From Lucinisca nassula (taxonomy: Eukaryota; Mollusca; Bivalvia; Lucinida; Lucinidae), in NCBI GenBank assembly GCA_963580285.1, contig OY757026.1:89564651-89628650 (forward strand): a stretch of DNA of 64,000 nucleotides, written 5' to 3'. The notes beneath the pieces are model-generated. The model did no database searches. It saw only the letters and a program-made list of their open reading frames with translations, and had not been told where the DNA came from. The stretch's first letter is position 1; every line of letters starts with the position of its first letter. A program made the position numbers and the translations under genes. Positions 42,521 to 54,929 of the stretch are shown here, piece by piece.

Positions 42521-43309
42521 CCGAGCTTTATATGGATTGCTGCGAGGCTTCGGTAACCAGTATAACGTAAGAAGTTTTTCTTGGGCTTCCGTTATACTTA
42601 CATTGAAACGTGGGATGAGTTGAAGACGTTATTTGTCGATAGTCGTTGCAGATTCTGGGACCTGAACGTAGGTCTTAGAACTACCAAGTATTAACGTACT
42701 GCAGCCAATAAACAACAATTCTAATGCACTTGCGTATGTAACGCGACGTCTGATCGGATAACGTCAAAAATTTGCGACAGTATATTCTGCGATATACTGT
42801 CAGAAACCCGACGTCATCACGTAACTTCGCTTTTCATGGGCTGGAATTTGGTTTTAAGCAGCTCACAGCGCTTGCCGCTTTGTGCAAAACAGTACAATTT
42901 CTAAGAGAACACACAAATAATTGCATTAGAATGGGGATAAGTGTATTGAAAATTGTCATTTTGGCAGGCAAAGTGTTAGTTTTACGGTCGCAAATTACGT
43001 TTTACCGCTCCGCTTACGCGTCGCCGTAAAACGGAATTTCCGACCGAAAAACCTCCGATTACCTCCCCAAATGACAAGTTTCAATACAGTTATCCCCAAA
43101 TTACATTGTTTGCAGCCTTTTCAACTGGAACTAAAACATACCTATTGTGGAATTCTTAGATACCTTGCTTGAGGTGTCTATATGTAACTTTTGATTAAGG
43201 CGGTAAAAGATGCATATTATTGGAGTAAAATGATAAACGTCCATCAACAATTTTAAAGATGAATGTTTCGTATTCAGAGTGGTAGACGTTTTAGTAGTTT
43301 TCAATTATT
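42521..43309. other. No gene seen
   Basis: An open frame at 42772-43029 (85 codons) has no recognisable features. A short palindrome 'gacagtatattctgcgatat' lies at its start. Confidence 0.3.
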
Positions 43310-43600
43310 CAGATAAGAATAGAAGTGAAGGCAATGATCAGGAATCGATACAATTAACCCTCAGCTCCCATCAGTGACATAAAGGAGAAAGAAACACAAA
43401 CATGAAACAACTAGACCCTTATGGAAACATCAATAGCAGAAAGCCAAAAGGACAGTGACTTTCCCACAAAATGGCCAATTGACTATCCAAAACAAAATAA
43501 TATAAGCGATACACACACTCAAAGACAAAACATAACAAAAATTAACCGCGACTGAAGAACCGCCATGGAACGGTCAGTAAAACGAATTCCACAGGGGGCT
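43310..43600 (-). repeat. Interspersed repeat, inverted partner of 8250-8620
   Basis: Cleaner than the plus-strand copy because it lacks the SINE-tail fragment. Its first ~80 bases also match 1295-1380. Confidence 0.75.
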
Positions 43601-43907
43601 TAAATCGATTTCACAACCCTCGCCCTTATTTCCATCGCGATTTAGACAAGTAATTTATACAGTCCGCATAAAGGCCTCCTGTTATTGCAGCCAAGGAACC
43701 ATACTCTGACCCTTTAGGTCTTGAGTTACCTGCCCTTGTATATGGAGCTCCTTTCAATATGGTATAGGCAGATAAAACTTCATAGACAAATTGAGCACTA
43801 GAGTTACTTTAATGTAAGAAAGTAATGCTTCCCTGGCTATTCTGCTTCTGAGTTATCTGCCCTTATCATGTGTCTGAGAAATAGTCTTTAGCCTTTATTT
43901 CTGTAGC

Positions 43908-44172
43908 ATCACGAAAACACGCCTATATTATTCTAACCCTCTTGAACCCCACCTTTATATTGCAAAACTAGGGTTTACAGAGGTAAACCTTATTTTTCTT
44001 ATTTCTGCTCTAAAATATAGATTGTTGGTACTCGTTAGAACCGCCTCATCGAGGCGGTTCTAACTAGTACCCACAATCTATATTTTGAGCAGAAATAAGA
44101 AAATTATCACTATTTTTCATCTTTGGTGGTAAAATTTACAATGCATTACGATAGCCATGCTTTCGTAATAGT
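43908..44172 (+). mobile_element. CP-MITE
   Basis: Ends 'cacgaaaacacgcctatatt' and 'gatagccatgctttcgtaat'; intact palindrome 'gttagaaccgcctcatcgag' continuing to 'gcggttctaac'. Confidence 0.9.
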
Positions 44173-44629
44173 ATATTGAACAGCTTGGTGAAACGTTACA
44201 GATGTACAGTCTACTTAATTAAGCTTGCCTATCGTAGCCAAGGACATTAACCCTCACCATTCTGAATATTTCAATACGCTACACTCCTCCCCAACCTTCA
44301 ACCATTTGTGTTGCATGATTTTCAGTTTTTACCAAGCATAAAGAAGCAGAATTGCAAACAGTAGTAATCCTGACCAGTTTGCTTCTTGATGTGTAGATAC
44401 TGCCTTAAAAACGGATATATCTGGGCTTGGTGAGGGTTAAGTGCTGTGGTTTATCTAAAAAAAATGGTTTGTTTTTGCCTGTAGCTTCTGTACCAGAAAT
44501 ATAGATCATGGATACTGGCTGTCCTATTTCTAAGGTCTTCTGCTAGAGAAATTACCTGAAAAATTGCATGTTATTGGCCTGAAGTGGTTGAGCAACATGC
44601 AGTGTTAGCAATGTTTTTATTTTCAGTGT
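44173..44629. other. No gene seen
   Basis: 'cattaaccctcaccattct' (44248) and 'ttggtgagggttaagtgc' (44426) form an inverted pair ~190 bp apart, so a further MITE with TTAACCCTCACC ends is possible at about 44249-44441. Confidence 0.45.
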
Positions 44630-44915
44630 AACCTCACGTGAAGAAGTCCGTAAAATGAAAACCCCCTAAACCCCACTTTATATACAGAAAACTGGGGTTT
44701 TCGGGGTATACATTATTTTTCTTATTTCTGCTCCGAGACATAGGTTCTGGGTACTCGTTAGAACCGCCTCAGTGAGGCGATTTTAAAGAGCAGCCACAAC
44801 CTATATTTACAGCATAAATGAGAAAAATATCACGGATTTTCATCAGAAAAGTAGCTATTTTGGAGATGTGAAAAAATGGACTATGTCGCAAGGGCGTGTT
44901 ATCGTAATGGATCGA
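44630..44915 (+). mobile_element. CP-MITE subfamily 2
   Basis: Left 'acgtgaagaagtccgtaaaa'; right 'agggcgtgttatcgtaatgg'. The right palindrome arm is mutated ('gaggcgattttaaagagcag'). Confidence 0.8.
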
Positions 44916-45752
44916 CTTTAGCTTTACCGAAATGAATACCAATTTAAGTAGGAAAATATCATTTTTGTGTGTATGTGAAATAAATATTAACCTTATATCG
45001 AAAAAATAATCACATTTTCTGTAATTTCAATGCAATTTCAAAGCAGGAGAACAAACGTTTTCGCATTCATTACGAGGTGCTCAGCGGGTTTACCGGGTAT
45101 AATAATGGGTTTGAAATGCAAGTTTGCATCTGGTAAATAGCTTGGAATGTAACTTTATCAAATTAGTCCTGGATTTGAGACCAGGTTTCGAAAAATTTAA
45201 TGCACCCAAAATTCTCACGCTTTATTTGTGCCGTTTCATTGAGATAGAAGCCTAACCTATATGGCATGTGATTATTTAGCAAATCTGGTGGGGAAAAGGC
45301 GTTGAAAATGCTATGACTTTACACCCACTCCCATGCGGATGGTATAGTTGGATTAAGTTAAGTTATGTGTAGCTTGCGCTTACAAATGAATATTGATCTA
45401 TTGCATCAGCCAAAATATTTGTCAATACTCGAAGACACCAAAATTCATATTCTAACACAGCGCGCCTATATAGGCAATGCAAAATAACTGTGTTTTATTC
45501 TGCAACAAATCACAGCTCGGAAGAGCGTGACGTGTGACGTCATTAAAAACTGCAAATTTATGACGTCACTAGTCGATTTACTTGACGTTAGACGGTGTAA
45601 CGCCATTTTCTCGCATCGAAAACGTTAGAAAAGGATATAAATGCATGTGTTTCAGTCGATAATTTTAGCGGGATTTCTTCTAACAATGGCGAAAAGTTGT
45701 AAGATTTTGAAGGAAACAACAACATTTTTGCCGATTTTCAGCGTGTTAGAAT
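44916..45752. other. No gene seen
   Basis: AT-rich; the ATGGCG at about 45687 opens only a short frame. Not supported as a gene. Confidence 0.35.
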
Positions 45753-45925
45753 CGAAATAGATCAGCTCTAGCCTGTGATTTGTTGTGTAATAAATCACAG
45801 TTTGTCGGTCAGTTGTAAGTAGACAAATCACGCGCGCTACGGGCTCGTGATTTGTCTACTTTACAACTGACCTCCAAACCGTGATTTATTACACAACAAA
45901 TCACAGTTAGAGCTGATCTATTTCT
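45753..45925. repeat. Long palindrome, ~80-bp arms
   Basis: 'gaaatagatcagctcta', 'gtgatttgttgtgtaataaa' and 'gtagacaaatcacg' are mirrored in order on the other side. Centre 'cgcgcgctacgggctcg'. Confidence 0.9.
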
Positions 45926-46389
45926 TAAATAATACGTAACTACATCGGGTGTTACCATAAATTCCTTCAATTATGAAATACTGGACATAAATTTGCCAAC
46001 CCTTTGAAAAAGACTGAAATATGGCCTCGCTGTTATCTTCAATGAACATTGTCGTCTTTCAGAGGTATTGCTGTCATGGTAACTTCATACCAAACTACCA
46101 ATGGTCGGTCATCAATTATTTTTTTATGAAGGCTGGAAAATGCAGCTAAGCAACAAAAGATAACCGACAAGCACAATCAGTAAAGCAGAAACCTGTGGCT
46201 GCTGTATCATGACACAATTAAATATGGTTTTCCTTGCCATCAAGCTTAAGCGGCTTTCAATAAATGCCCTGAACACAAAATTATAAACAATTAAGCGGCC
46301 TATTGGAAACTACGCTCACCAGAGCTCAAGTGGGTATAAGTGGGTATAAATCGCCGCCCCCCCCCTCCCTCCCACCTCCTGGTGGCCCT
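45926..46389. other. No gene seen
   Basis: C-rich tract at 46356-46375; otherwise unremarkable. Confidence 0.35.
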
Positions 46390-47090
46390 TTATCTTAACA
46401 GTACATAATGGTATAGTAGAGGCCAATCTCAGGACCATTGCTGCCCAATTATTTTGAAATCAACCATTTTTTGCCGTCGCATACATTATTGTCAGCTTTG
46501 AACAATTTTAGCTGGGCTAGAGTCCAAAAAGCTGCATACCAAGGTCTTGTATTTCTTGAGATGCAGAATTTTAAAATCACTTTTGGCCATATATTGGTGT
46601 GACGATCACACAGATCCCTTTAAAAAATTTTGATTTCTCGACCACACTGATGCAGTATATGTAATTTGGTATCAGTAAGCCCAGTAGTTTCAGAAAAAAA
46701 ATTAATCTTATGGTCCCAGAATCATTCAACTGATTGCAAATTTCAACTATGATGTCATAAGCTGCAACAGAACCAGAAAATCCTGTCTTTTCCATACAAA
46801 ATCCTAAATAATCGAATGTGACCTTTACGTAAGAAAGGTCAAGGTCAACGAAATGTCATAATTTGAACAAATTTAATAGGGCCCAGGTCCCCAATATAGT
46901 ATACCAAGTTTCAAGGTCATCGGTCGATTGGTTCCTGAGGAGGCGATTTTCAAAGGTTTTTACCATATATGGGCATGGTGGACATTTTGGTCATGTGACC
47001 CAGACATTCAGAATATATGTTTGTTCTTCCATGGCAGTCTCACATATGATTTGGTTCCAATTGGCCTTGTAGTTTCAGAGATGTCGTTTT
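46390..47090 (+). repeat. Diverged copy of the ~465-bp unit family (element A type)
   Basis: 'accatatatgggcatggtgg', 'cattttggtcatgtgaccca' and 'aagaaaggtcaaggtcaacg' match the units at 24.6-27.5 kb. No hairpin end is visible here. Confidence 0.7.
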
Positions 47091-47609
47091 GAATTGTTTG
47101 GATGCTAAAATGAGAAAAGAGGGTAGTAACATTTATCTCCCCTTTTTATGCCTTTTGCACTACTGTTTTGATTTTCTTACTCCATTTTCAAGATGCTGAG
47201 AGACCTCTAAATAAATTCATATCATAGTGTGAGAAAGTAAGGTGCATTAAACTCCTTTAATACGGGTGCTACGAATTTCAAATCCCCGACTAAACGGTTC
47301 ACTAAATAAATTTCGCAGTTGCAAAGCTGATTTTGCTTCGCGTGCATTGTAACGATGGAGCTAAAAGTGACTTCATCAACGTCCTAATGACGTGCGAACG
47401 TGCGGAACATAATTTTTGACATACGCTAATTTATTATGTGTTATTTTTCAATGATACATCGAATTCACAAACAGCGAATTTCACTGTTTGCACAGGTGCT
47501 ATCGATTTCGATTTCACTGAAAATATGTTTTATAAAAGAAACATGTTGCAAGAGCATAAGTATGGAGGGGATACCGAATTCTGAGCGAGACGAGCTACTA
47601 CTTTCGGCC
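47091..47609. other. No gene seen
   Basis: Short frames only. Confidence 0.35.
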
Positions 47610-47690
47610 AATTGGGCATCATCCGTGACCCTCAGATGTTTTCAAAACTCCACAGTGGAATCAATGGTCCCAAAGGACAAGAAAATATGA
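47610..47690 (-). repeat. Fragment of the 260-bp tandem family
   Basis: 'gtgaccctcagatgttttca' and 'gtggaatcaatggtcccaaa' are the reverse complement of the block at 13870-13925. Confidence 0.65.
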
Positions 47691-47773
47691 ACAACACTAT
47701 GAGGAAGGGCATGGAGACGTTTTGCAGCCGCCGCACATTCCCTTCATCTCTAGTTTTCATTGAAAATCATGAA

Positions 47774-48010
47774 ATGGGCCCCGTCAAGCGATTTTGGTAC
47801 TTATCGCCTATGCGAGCAGCGAAGGTTCAGGCGAGCCTGTGCATCCGCGCAGTCTCGCCAGAACCTTCGCTGCTCGCTCATACAAGCAGTGAATCAAGAG
47901 GAACCTTCAGACAGAAAGCCATATCCCTGGCCCCTCTGAATGGCTGGGCATGCGCAGTTAAAATTTGTCATGACGGAATGCTCGAAGATACAAATTCGCT
48001 CGGCAGGGCT
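47774..48010. mobile_element. GC-family TIR MITE, single-copy locus
   Basis: 'gggccccgtcaagcgatttt' to 'aattcgctcggcagggctc'; inverted relative to 29880-30114, same internal hairpin. Confidence 0.8.
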
Positions 48011-48251
48011 CAAATTATAAATTTTAGATAAATACCAAAACTATTTCATAGAGTGTGTTGAAGAAAACATCACGAGATGAGTTTTTCATTAGGGGGAATG
48101 GGTACACATTCAGGGGAGGCAACTGCCGCAAAAGTATTTTTGTCTCTCATGTCAACAGGGTCAGTAAACCCCTTTTTCATTGGGACAGGGCTCAGGAAGT
48201 CCCGAAAGTTTTCTCCCTTTATAAAAAATGGCGGAAGAATCTGCCAGGTGT
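48011..48251. other. Flank left of duplication copy 2
   Basis: Sequence up to 'ctgccaggtg' has no match at 20.7 kb. If the duplication is tandem, this is the right end of copy 1. Confidence 0.5.
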
Positions 48252-48447
48252 TGATTGTCGAGCGTCCTTATCTTTTTCACACCAGACATCTATCGATATC
48301 TTAATATGTTGATATGCAGGTGCCAGTCTAAAATTACCACTGCCTATGAGAGCTCTTTCACTGTCTTTATAAAGTGATGTTACAATTGTATAAATATTTT
48401 CCACCAGATCACTCAAATTCTTGGGTTTCCAGTCGATTCCAACTTTA
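48252..48447 (-). pseudogene. Truncated second copy of the unidentified exon
   Basis: Matches 20746-20934. It loses the last ~12 codons and the GTAAG donor at the duplication boundary, so it cannot splice as the original does. A 2.8-kb insertion lies a few bases upstream of the acceptor. Confidence 0.55.
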
Positions 48448-48449
48448 AA

Positions 48450-51290
48450 CAAGAGGGCCCAGAGGGCCCTGAATCGCTCACCTGAGAATCAGTGTCTCTA
48501 GTACATTCTTGGCCCAGGGGCTATCCTAGGTGAAGCTTCATACCAAATATCAAAAACCTGAGCCTTGTGGTTTCAGAGATGAAGATTTTTAAATATTTTC
48601 CCTATATAAGCCTATGAAAAACCAAAGGGCCCCGGGAATTGGGGCATTTTTAGCCCAAATGCTATAATTTGAACAATCTTGGTAGAGGTCCACTAGATGA
48701 AACTTCACGACAAATATCAAAGATCTGAGCCTTGTGGTTTCAGAGAAGAATATTTTTAAAGATTTTCCCTGTATAAGCCTATGTAAAACCAAAGGCCCCT
48801 GGGGCGGGGGCCTTTTTGGCCCCAGGGCTATGATTTGAACAATCTTGGTAGAGGTCCACTAGGTGAAGCTTCACACCAAATATCAAAGACCTGGGCCTTG
48901 CGGTTTCAGAGAAGAAGATTTTAAAGATTTTCCCTATAAAGCCTATGTAAAATCACTGGCTCCCGGGGCGGAGGCATTTTTAGCCCCAGGACTATAATTT
49001 GAACAATCTTGGTAGACATCCACTAGATGAAGCTTCACACCTAATATCAAAGATCTGAGCCTTGTGGTCTCAGAGAAAAAGATTTTCCCTGTATAAGCCT
49101 ATGTAAAACCAAAGGCCCCCGGGGCGGGGCATTTTTGGCCCGAGGGCTATAATTTGAACAATCTTGGTAGAGGTCCACTAGGTGAAGCTTCACACCAAAT
49201 ATCAAAGACCTGGGCCTTGTGGTTTTAGAGAAGAAGATTTTTAAAGATTTTCCCTATATAAGCCTATGTAAACCCAAAGGCCCCCGGGGCGGGGGCATTT
49301 CTGGTCCAAGGGCCATAATTTGACCAATCTTGGTAGAGGTCCAATAGATGAAGCTTCATACCAAATATCGAAGACCTGGGCCTTTCCGTTTCAGAGAAGA
49401 AGATTTTTAAAGATTTTCCCTGTATAAGCCTATGTAAAACCAAAGCCCCCCCCCCCCCCTTGGTAGAGGTCCACTAGGTGAAGCTTCACACCAAATATCA
49501 AAGACCTGGGCCTTGTGGTTTCAGAGAAGAAGATTTTTAAAGATTTTCCCTATATAAGCCTATGTTCATCCAAAGGCCCCCGGGGCAGGGGCATTTCTGG
49601 CCCAAGGGTAGTAATTTGAACAATCTTGGTAGAGGTCCACTAGATGAAGCTTCACACCAAATATAGAAGACCTGGGCCTATCGTTTCAGAGAAGAAGATT
49701 TTTAAAGATTTTCCCTGTATAAGCCTATGTAAAACCAAAGGCCCACGGGGCGGTGGTATTTTTGGCCCAAGGGCTATAATTTGATCAATCTTGGTAGAGG
49801 TCCACTAGGTGAAGCTTCACACCAAATATCAAAGACCTGGGCCTTGTGGTTTCAGAGAAGAAGATTTTTAAAGATTTTCCCTATATAAGCCTATGTAAAT
49901 CCAAAGGCCCCCAGGGCAGGGGCATTTCTGGCCCAAGGGCCATAATTTGAACAATCTTGGTAGAGGTCCACTAGATGAAGCTTCGCACCAACTATAGAAG
50001 ACCTGGGCCTTTCGGTTTCAGAGAAGAAGATTTTTAAAGATTTTCCCTGTATAAGCCTATGTAAAACCAAAGGCCCCCGGGGCGGAGGAAAATTTTGGCC
50101 CTAGGGCTATAATTTGATCAATCTTGGTAGAGGTCCACCAGGTGAAGCTTCACACCAAATATCAAAGACCTTGGCCTTGTGGTTTCAGAGAAGAAGATTT
50201 TTAAAGATTTTCCCTATATAAGCCTATGTAAATCCAAAGGCCCCCAGGGCAGGGGCATTTCTGGCCCAAGGGCCATAATTTGAACAATCTTGGTAGAGGT
50301 CCACTAGATGAAGCTTCGCACCAACTATAGAAGACCTGGGCCTTTCGGTTTCAGAGAAGAAGATTTTTAAAGATTTTCCCTGTATAAGCCTATGTAAAAC
50401 CAAAGGCCCCCGGGGCGGAGGAAAATTTTGGCCCTAGGGCTATAATTTGATCAATCTTGGTAGAGGTCCACCAGGTGAAGCTTCACACCAAATATCAAAG
50501 ACCTTGGCCTTGTGGTTTCAGAGAAGAAGATTTTTAAAGATTTTCCCTATATAAGCCTATGTAAATCCAAAGGCCCCCAGGGCAGGGGCATTTCTGGCCC
50601 AAGGGCCATAATTTGAACAATCTTGGTAGAGGTCCACTAGATGAAGCTTCACACCAACTATAGAAGACCTGGGCCTTTCGGTTTCAGAGAAGAAGATTTT
50701 TAAAGATTTTCCCTGTATAAGCCTATGTAAAACCAAAGGAACCCGGGGCGGAGGAAATTTTGGCCCTAGGGCTATAATTTTAACAATCTTGGTAGAGGTC
50801 CACTAGATGAAGCTTCACACCAAATATCAAAGACCTGGGCCTTGTGGTTTTAGAGAAGAAGATTTTTAAAGATTTCCCTATATAAGCCTATGTAAACCCA
50901 AAGGCCCCCGGGGTGGGGGCATTTCTGGCCCAAGGGCCATAATTTGAACAATCTTGGTAGAGGTCCACTAGATGAAGCTTCATACCAAATATCAAAGACC
51001 TGGGCCTTGCGGTTTCAGAGAAGAAGATTTTTAAAGTTTTCATTTTAAAAATCTATTTTTAGCTCCTGTGACCTAGATGTGCAATGGACCGGAACCATTT
51101 GAACAACTTTGAAAGGGGACCACCTAAGGATCATTCCTGTGAAGTTTGGTTAAAATCCAATCAGTGGTTTAGGAGGAGATGTCATTTGAAGAAAAAGTTT
51201 ACGCACGCACACACGCACACACGCACGACGGACGACGGACAAAAAGTGATCCCAAAAGCTCACCTTGTCACTACGTGACAGGTGAGCTAA
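48450..51290 (+). mobile_element. Rolling-circle-like (Helentron/HINE-like) element, family B, 2,841 bp, ~16 units
   Basis: Starts CAAGAGGGCC...GGGCCCTGAATCGCTCACCTGA and ends with the hairpin 'gctcaccttgtcactacgtg' closing ACAGGTGAGC-TAA. Units of ~166 bp; two ~340-bp higher-order blocks (around 49915-50255 and 50255-50595) are nearly identical, so the array has grown recently. Copy 1 shows the empty site TTTAAA|AAAGG at 20935-20945. Insertion between two A residues added no target duplication. No coding capacity. Confidence 0.75.
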
Positions 51291-51644
51291 AAAGGTAATT
51301 AGCGGACTCCGCATTATTGTTTGTCCAATCTGCATCAACTCCTTTGACACGCGCACGATAAAGAACATAATTTTCCAGCAGTGGCAGTATCCTACGCTCG
51401 AAATATGGCTGGAAAGTTGTTGCCTTTTGAGATATTACGTCCTTTGCCTTCTGAACTAAAGCCCCGACATTTCGACGGGAATGTGATAAATATTACATTC
51501 ATCATCATTTTTGGCACAAAAATAAAATGGGAAGGGTGGGTATAGTATAGCAAATATAAAGTAAATTGTCTTAAAATGTCCATTTGCAAAAGACATATAC
51601 ACCGTGGTGAAGAGCTGTGCCGATGTAATATTATAATGTTATTA

Positions 51645-51770
51645 ATCAAATAATTTCGTATTGGCCCAGTTACAGGTCCGAGGTCTGCTGTATTGGCACG
51701 AGGCCGAAGGCCGAGGCCAATACAGCTGACCGAGGACCTGTAACTGGGACAATACGAAATTACTTGATTA
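51645..51770. repeat. Long palindrome, second copy
   Basis: As at 21295-21420; one arm reads 'ggcccagttacagg' in place of 'ggccaagttacagg', so it pairs better here. Confidence 0.9.
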
Positions 51771-51887
51771 ATGAAAATTTTATTAATTGACGCAATTAAA
51801 AACATGATTAATGATTTTTGAATATTGGTTGACCTTGTGTAATATAGGATAATCAATTAATAAAAAAAAAGTTAATGGCATCACGAA

Positions 51888-52159
51888 AACACGCCTATAT
51901 AATTTTGCCCCCTTGACCCCCACTGTTATATAGTAAAACTTGGGTTTTACAGGGGTAAACTTTATTCTTATTTCTGCTCTAAATATAGATCTTGGTACTC
52001 GGTGAGGTGGTTCTAACAAGTACCCACAATTTATATTTTGAGTATAAATAAGAAAAATATCACAATTTTTCAGCGTAAAACTGATGATGTGCGTTTTTTT
52101 GTGTGTGTTTTTCGACGGTAAAATCTACAATGCATTTGTATAGGCGTGTTTTCGTAAAG
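51888..52159 (+). mobile_element. CP-MITE, second copy of 21531-21808
   Basis: The left terminus is cleaner here ('cacgaaaacacgcctatata'). Confidence 0.85.
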
Positions 52160-52202
52160 TATTACAAACAAAAATAAAATGCCGTGGTAAAATAAACAAT
52201 CG

Positions 52203-52510
52203 TCATCACGCAAACACGCCTATTTAATTTTGATTCCCTGCAAATCCCACTTTTATAAAGTAAAATGTGGGTTTACAGGGTTGTACATTCTTTGTTATTT
52301 CTCAAATTATATATTGTGGGTACTCGTTAGAACCGCCTCGACGAGGTGGTTCTCACAAGTACCAACAATCTATGTTTTGAGCAGAAATATATAAAAAAAT
52401 ATCAGGCTTTTTTTATATCTGACAATTTTCTCTCCTTTTTTTATTTTTTTTTGGGGGGGGGGGGGGGGGGTTGATAAAATTTCCAATATATTTGAATATG
52501 AATTTTTTCA
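52203..52510 (+). mobile_element. CP-MITE, second copy of 21853-22145
   Basis: Interior keeps 'gacaattttctctcctttt' and a T-rich stretch before the G run (about 52452-52470). Confidence 0.75.
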
Positions 52511-52542
52511 TAATGTGGCCACCCAATCCAACAGGAACAGGG

Positions 52543-52840
52543 GAGTTTGTTTGATTTGAGGTTAAACGTCCCCGTCAACACAGTATATGTCATTTTGGAG
52601 ACGTTGCTTCCAATTTTGTGGGACTTTTACCCGACATTGAGATGAAATGACATCTCAAGCCCTGTCGCTCAATGAAACCAATAGGGTTTATAAGCATGGA
52701 CAGTCCGACTCGCACCGCGGTTCCTGGACAGGCTTAGATCCTCTAAGCGGTTTACCAGTACTAGTGTGAGGACGGTTTCAGCTCTGCGTGGAAGCATCAT
52801 GCAGCCGTTCTATTTCTTCAAGCCCCGATGGGCGGGGGAA
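52543..52840 (-). mobile_element. SINE-A, second copy of 22172-22465
   Basis: Full length; head reads 'ccccgatgggcggggg' where copy 1 has a T insertion. Confidence 0.9.
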
Positions 52841-52980
52841 CAGGGGAATGACAAACATACATGACATCACATAACATAACATTGTCAGTTACAGGCAAGA
52901 CAGACAGATGGGTAATACATCACTAGTGAATGGGGCTGTGGCCGCGATGTGCTTTTAATAATAAAAGCGGTGCATACCAT

Positions 52981-53277
52981 GTTTGTTTGATTTGAGGTTT
53001 AACGCCCCCGTCGTCATTGTAAAGGTCATTTTGGAGACGTTGCTTCCAATTTTTGGAACTTTTATCCGACACTGAGATGAAAAGACATCTCAAGCCCTGT
53101 CGCCCAATGAAACCAATAGGGTTTATAAGCATGGACGGTCCGACTCGCATCGCTTTGCCTGGACAGGCTTAGATCCTGTAAGCGGTTTACCAGTACCCGT
53201 GTGCAGTTTGATTTCAGCTCTGCGTGGAAGCATCATGCAGCCCATCTATTTCTTCAAGCCCCGATGGGCGGGGGCCG
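52981..53277 (-). mobile_element. SINE-A, second copy of 22607-22903
   Basis: Full length; shares the diagnostic 'cgcccccgtcgtca' variant. Confidence 0.9.
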
Positions 53278-53542
53278 GCGGTATATACCATAGGTCCTGA
53301 GCAATCTACAGGTTCTGAGCAATCTATCAAAATGGTATCACTGGTATGAATCAAGGTTGAGAGATCGATAAATTAACCGAAATAAAGTCGCTTCCAAGAA
53401 ACCCATGTAATGCGAAAATAAACTCTGACACCTCAATATTTTTGGAGAAAAACCTTAGTGAAAACATACAAAAAACAAATGTCCACTGAAATTACTTGAA
53501 AACCGAGGCAATATAGCTAATCTGTCAAGGACTACACATTTT

Positions 53543-53544
<2 letters not shown>

Positions 53545-53576
<32 letters not shown>
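53545..53576 (+). repeat. (CT)n microsatellite, second copy
   Basis: About 16 units. The TTAA some 20 bp downstream is the empty site for the MITE at 23226-23445. Confidence 0.9.
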
Positions 53577-53577
<1 letters not shown>

Positions 53578-54238
53578 AGACGAAAATTTGTGATATTTTA
53601 AGCTTTTTAGCTGAATTAATCGCTGAGACCGTTTTCGCAAGTACCCAATGTCGAATCCACGCAAAGTTTAAATGGCCTCTTTCAGTTGAACATTTGTGAT
53701 ACTCCACAGACTATGGATGCTCAATAATTAGGCGGTTCTACTTGTTTTTGGGGCCGAAAATACAAACCTGTGGGTGGCCCTGCAGATACCACTTTTCTCT
53801 GCAACATTGTGTAAGAAACCAGCAAACTGATAAGCGTTACAGCTGACCAGTATAACAACATTAATTAGAGCCCTCAACAGGCAATAAAAGTCAGATTAAT
53901 GAATATTTCTCTGGAAAAACTGATTAAGCATTTAGATAGCTGTGGTCGGTCTTTAACGAACTTTACAGGAGTATTCATAGCCTGGGCTTGTTTATCTAAT
54001 GAAACTTAATTGGGCGAATACACGATGCTATGGCTTCTAAGCGACTTAAAAAAAATTCCACCCGACAAGCTGCATGTCAAAACGTCTAGCTAAAAAAATA
54101 ACTCTCCTAAAAGCCATTATACATTTAAATCTGACATGCCTTACTCATCTCTTACAAAAATGAACTCTTTTTCGCTGAGGTGTTGTTGTGTCTTGAAATA
54201 AGAATCTTATTTTAAGAGTATCGGAGAAAATACGCCTT
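53577..54238. other. No gene seen; contains an empty insertion site
   Basis: 'gtctagctaaaaaaataact' (about 54085-54104) is the uninterrupted target of the 5.3-kb insertion at 23959-29278. Confidence 0.6.
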
Positions 54239-54530
54239 TTGTTTGTTTGTTTGAATTGAGGTTTAACGTCTCGGTCAACACTGTAAAGGTCATTGCTTCC
54301 AATTTTGTGGGACTTTTACCCGACATTGAAATGAAATGACATCTCAAGCCCTGTCGCCCAATGAAACCAATAGGGTTTATTAGCATCGACTGTCCGCCTC
54401 GCACCGCGGTTCCTGGACAGGCTTAGATCCTCTAAGCGGTTTACCAGTACTAGTGTGCGTGCCGGATTCAGCTCTGCGTGGAAGCATCATGCAGCCCATA
54501 TATTTCTTCAAGCCCCTATGGGCGGGGGCG
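54239..54530 (-). mobile_element. SINE-A, second copy of 29421-29724
   Basis: Full length apart from a 9-bp gap ('ttggagacg' lost). Confidence 0.9.
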
Positions 54531-54692
54531 AAAATACGCCTTTTAGTTTGTTGGATGGTGCATAAAGCCTTAAAAATGTAAACAGTAAACATCCAGGGAA
54601 AATGTAAGAAGTGTGTTGGGGGTTTGGTGGGGGGGGGGGGGGGGGGTGGTGATGTAAACTTTTTGAAGTTTCATATCTTGTTTGGTATAAAT

Positions 54693-54929
54693 ATGAGCCC
54701 CGCCAAGCCAATTTGGGTCTTCGAGCATTCCGTCATGACAAATTTTAACTGCGCATGCCCAGCCATTCAGAGGGGCAAGGGATATGGATTTCTTTCTGAA
54801 GGTTCCTCTTGATTAACTGCTTGTATGAGCGAGCAGCTAAGGTTCTGGCGAGACTGCGCGGATGCGCAGGCTCGCCTGAACCTTCGCTGCTCGCATAAGC
54901 GATAAGTACCAAAATCGCTTGACGGGGCC
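54693..54929. mobile_element. GC-family TIR MITE, second copy
   Basis: As at 29880-30114. A G run of different length (about 54628-54645) lies just upstream. Confidence 0.8.

Noticed and set aside
42772..43029. 85-codon plus-strand frame
   Set aside because: No motifs, no splice context and no second copy; its length is within chance for this composition.
48450..51290. CRISPR-like array
   Set aside because: Repeats are ~166 bp with no short repeat/unique spacer alternation, no cas genes, and the setting is an animal genome.
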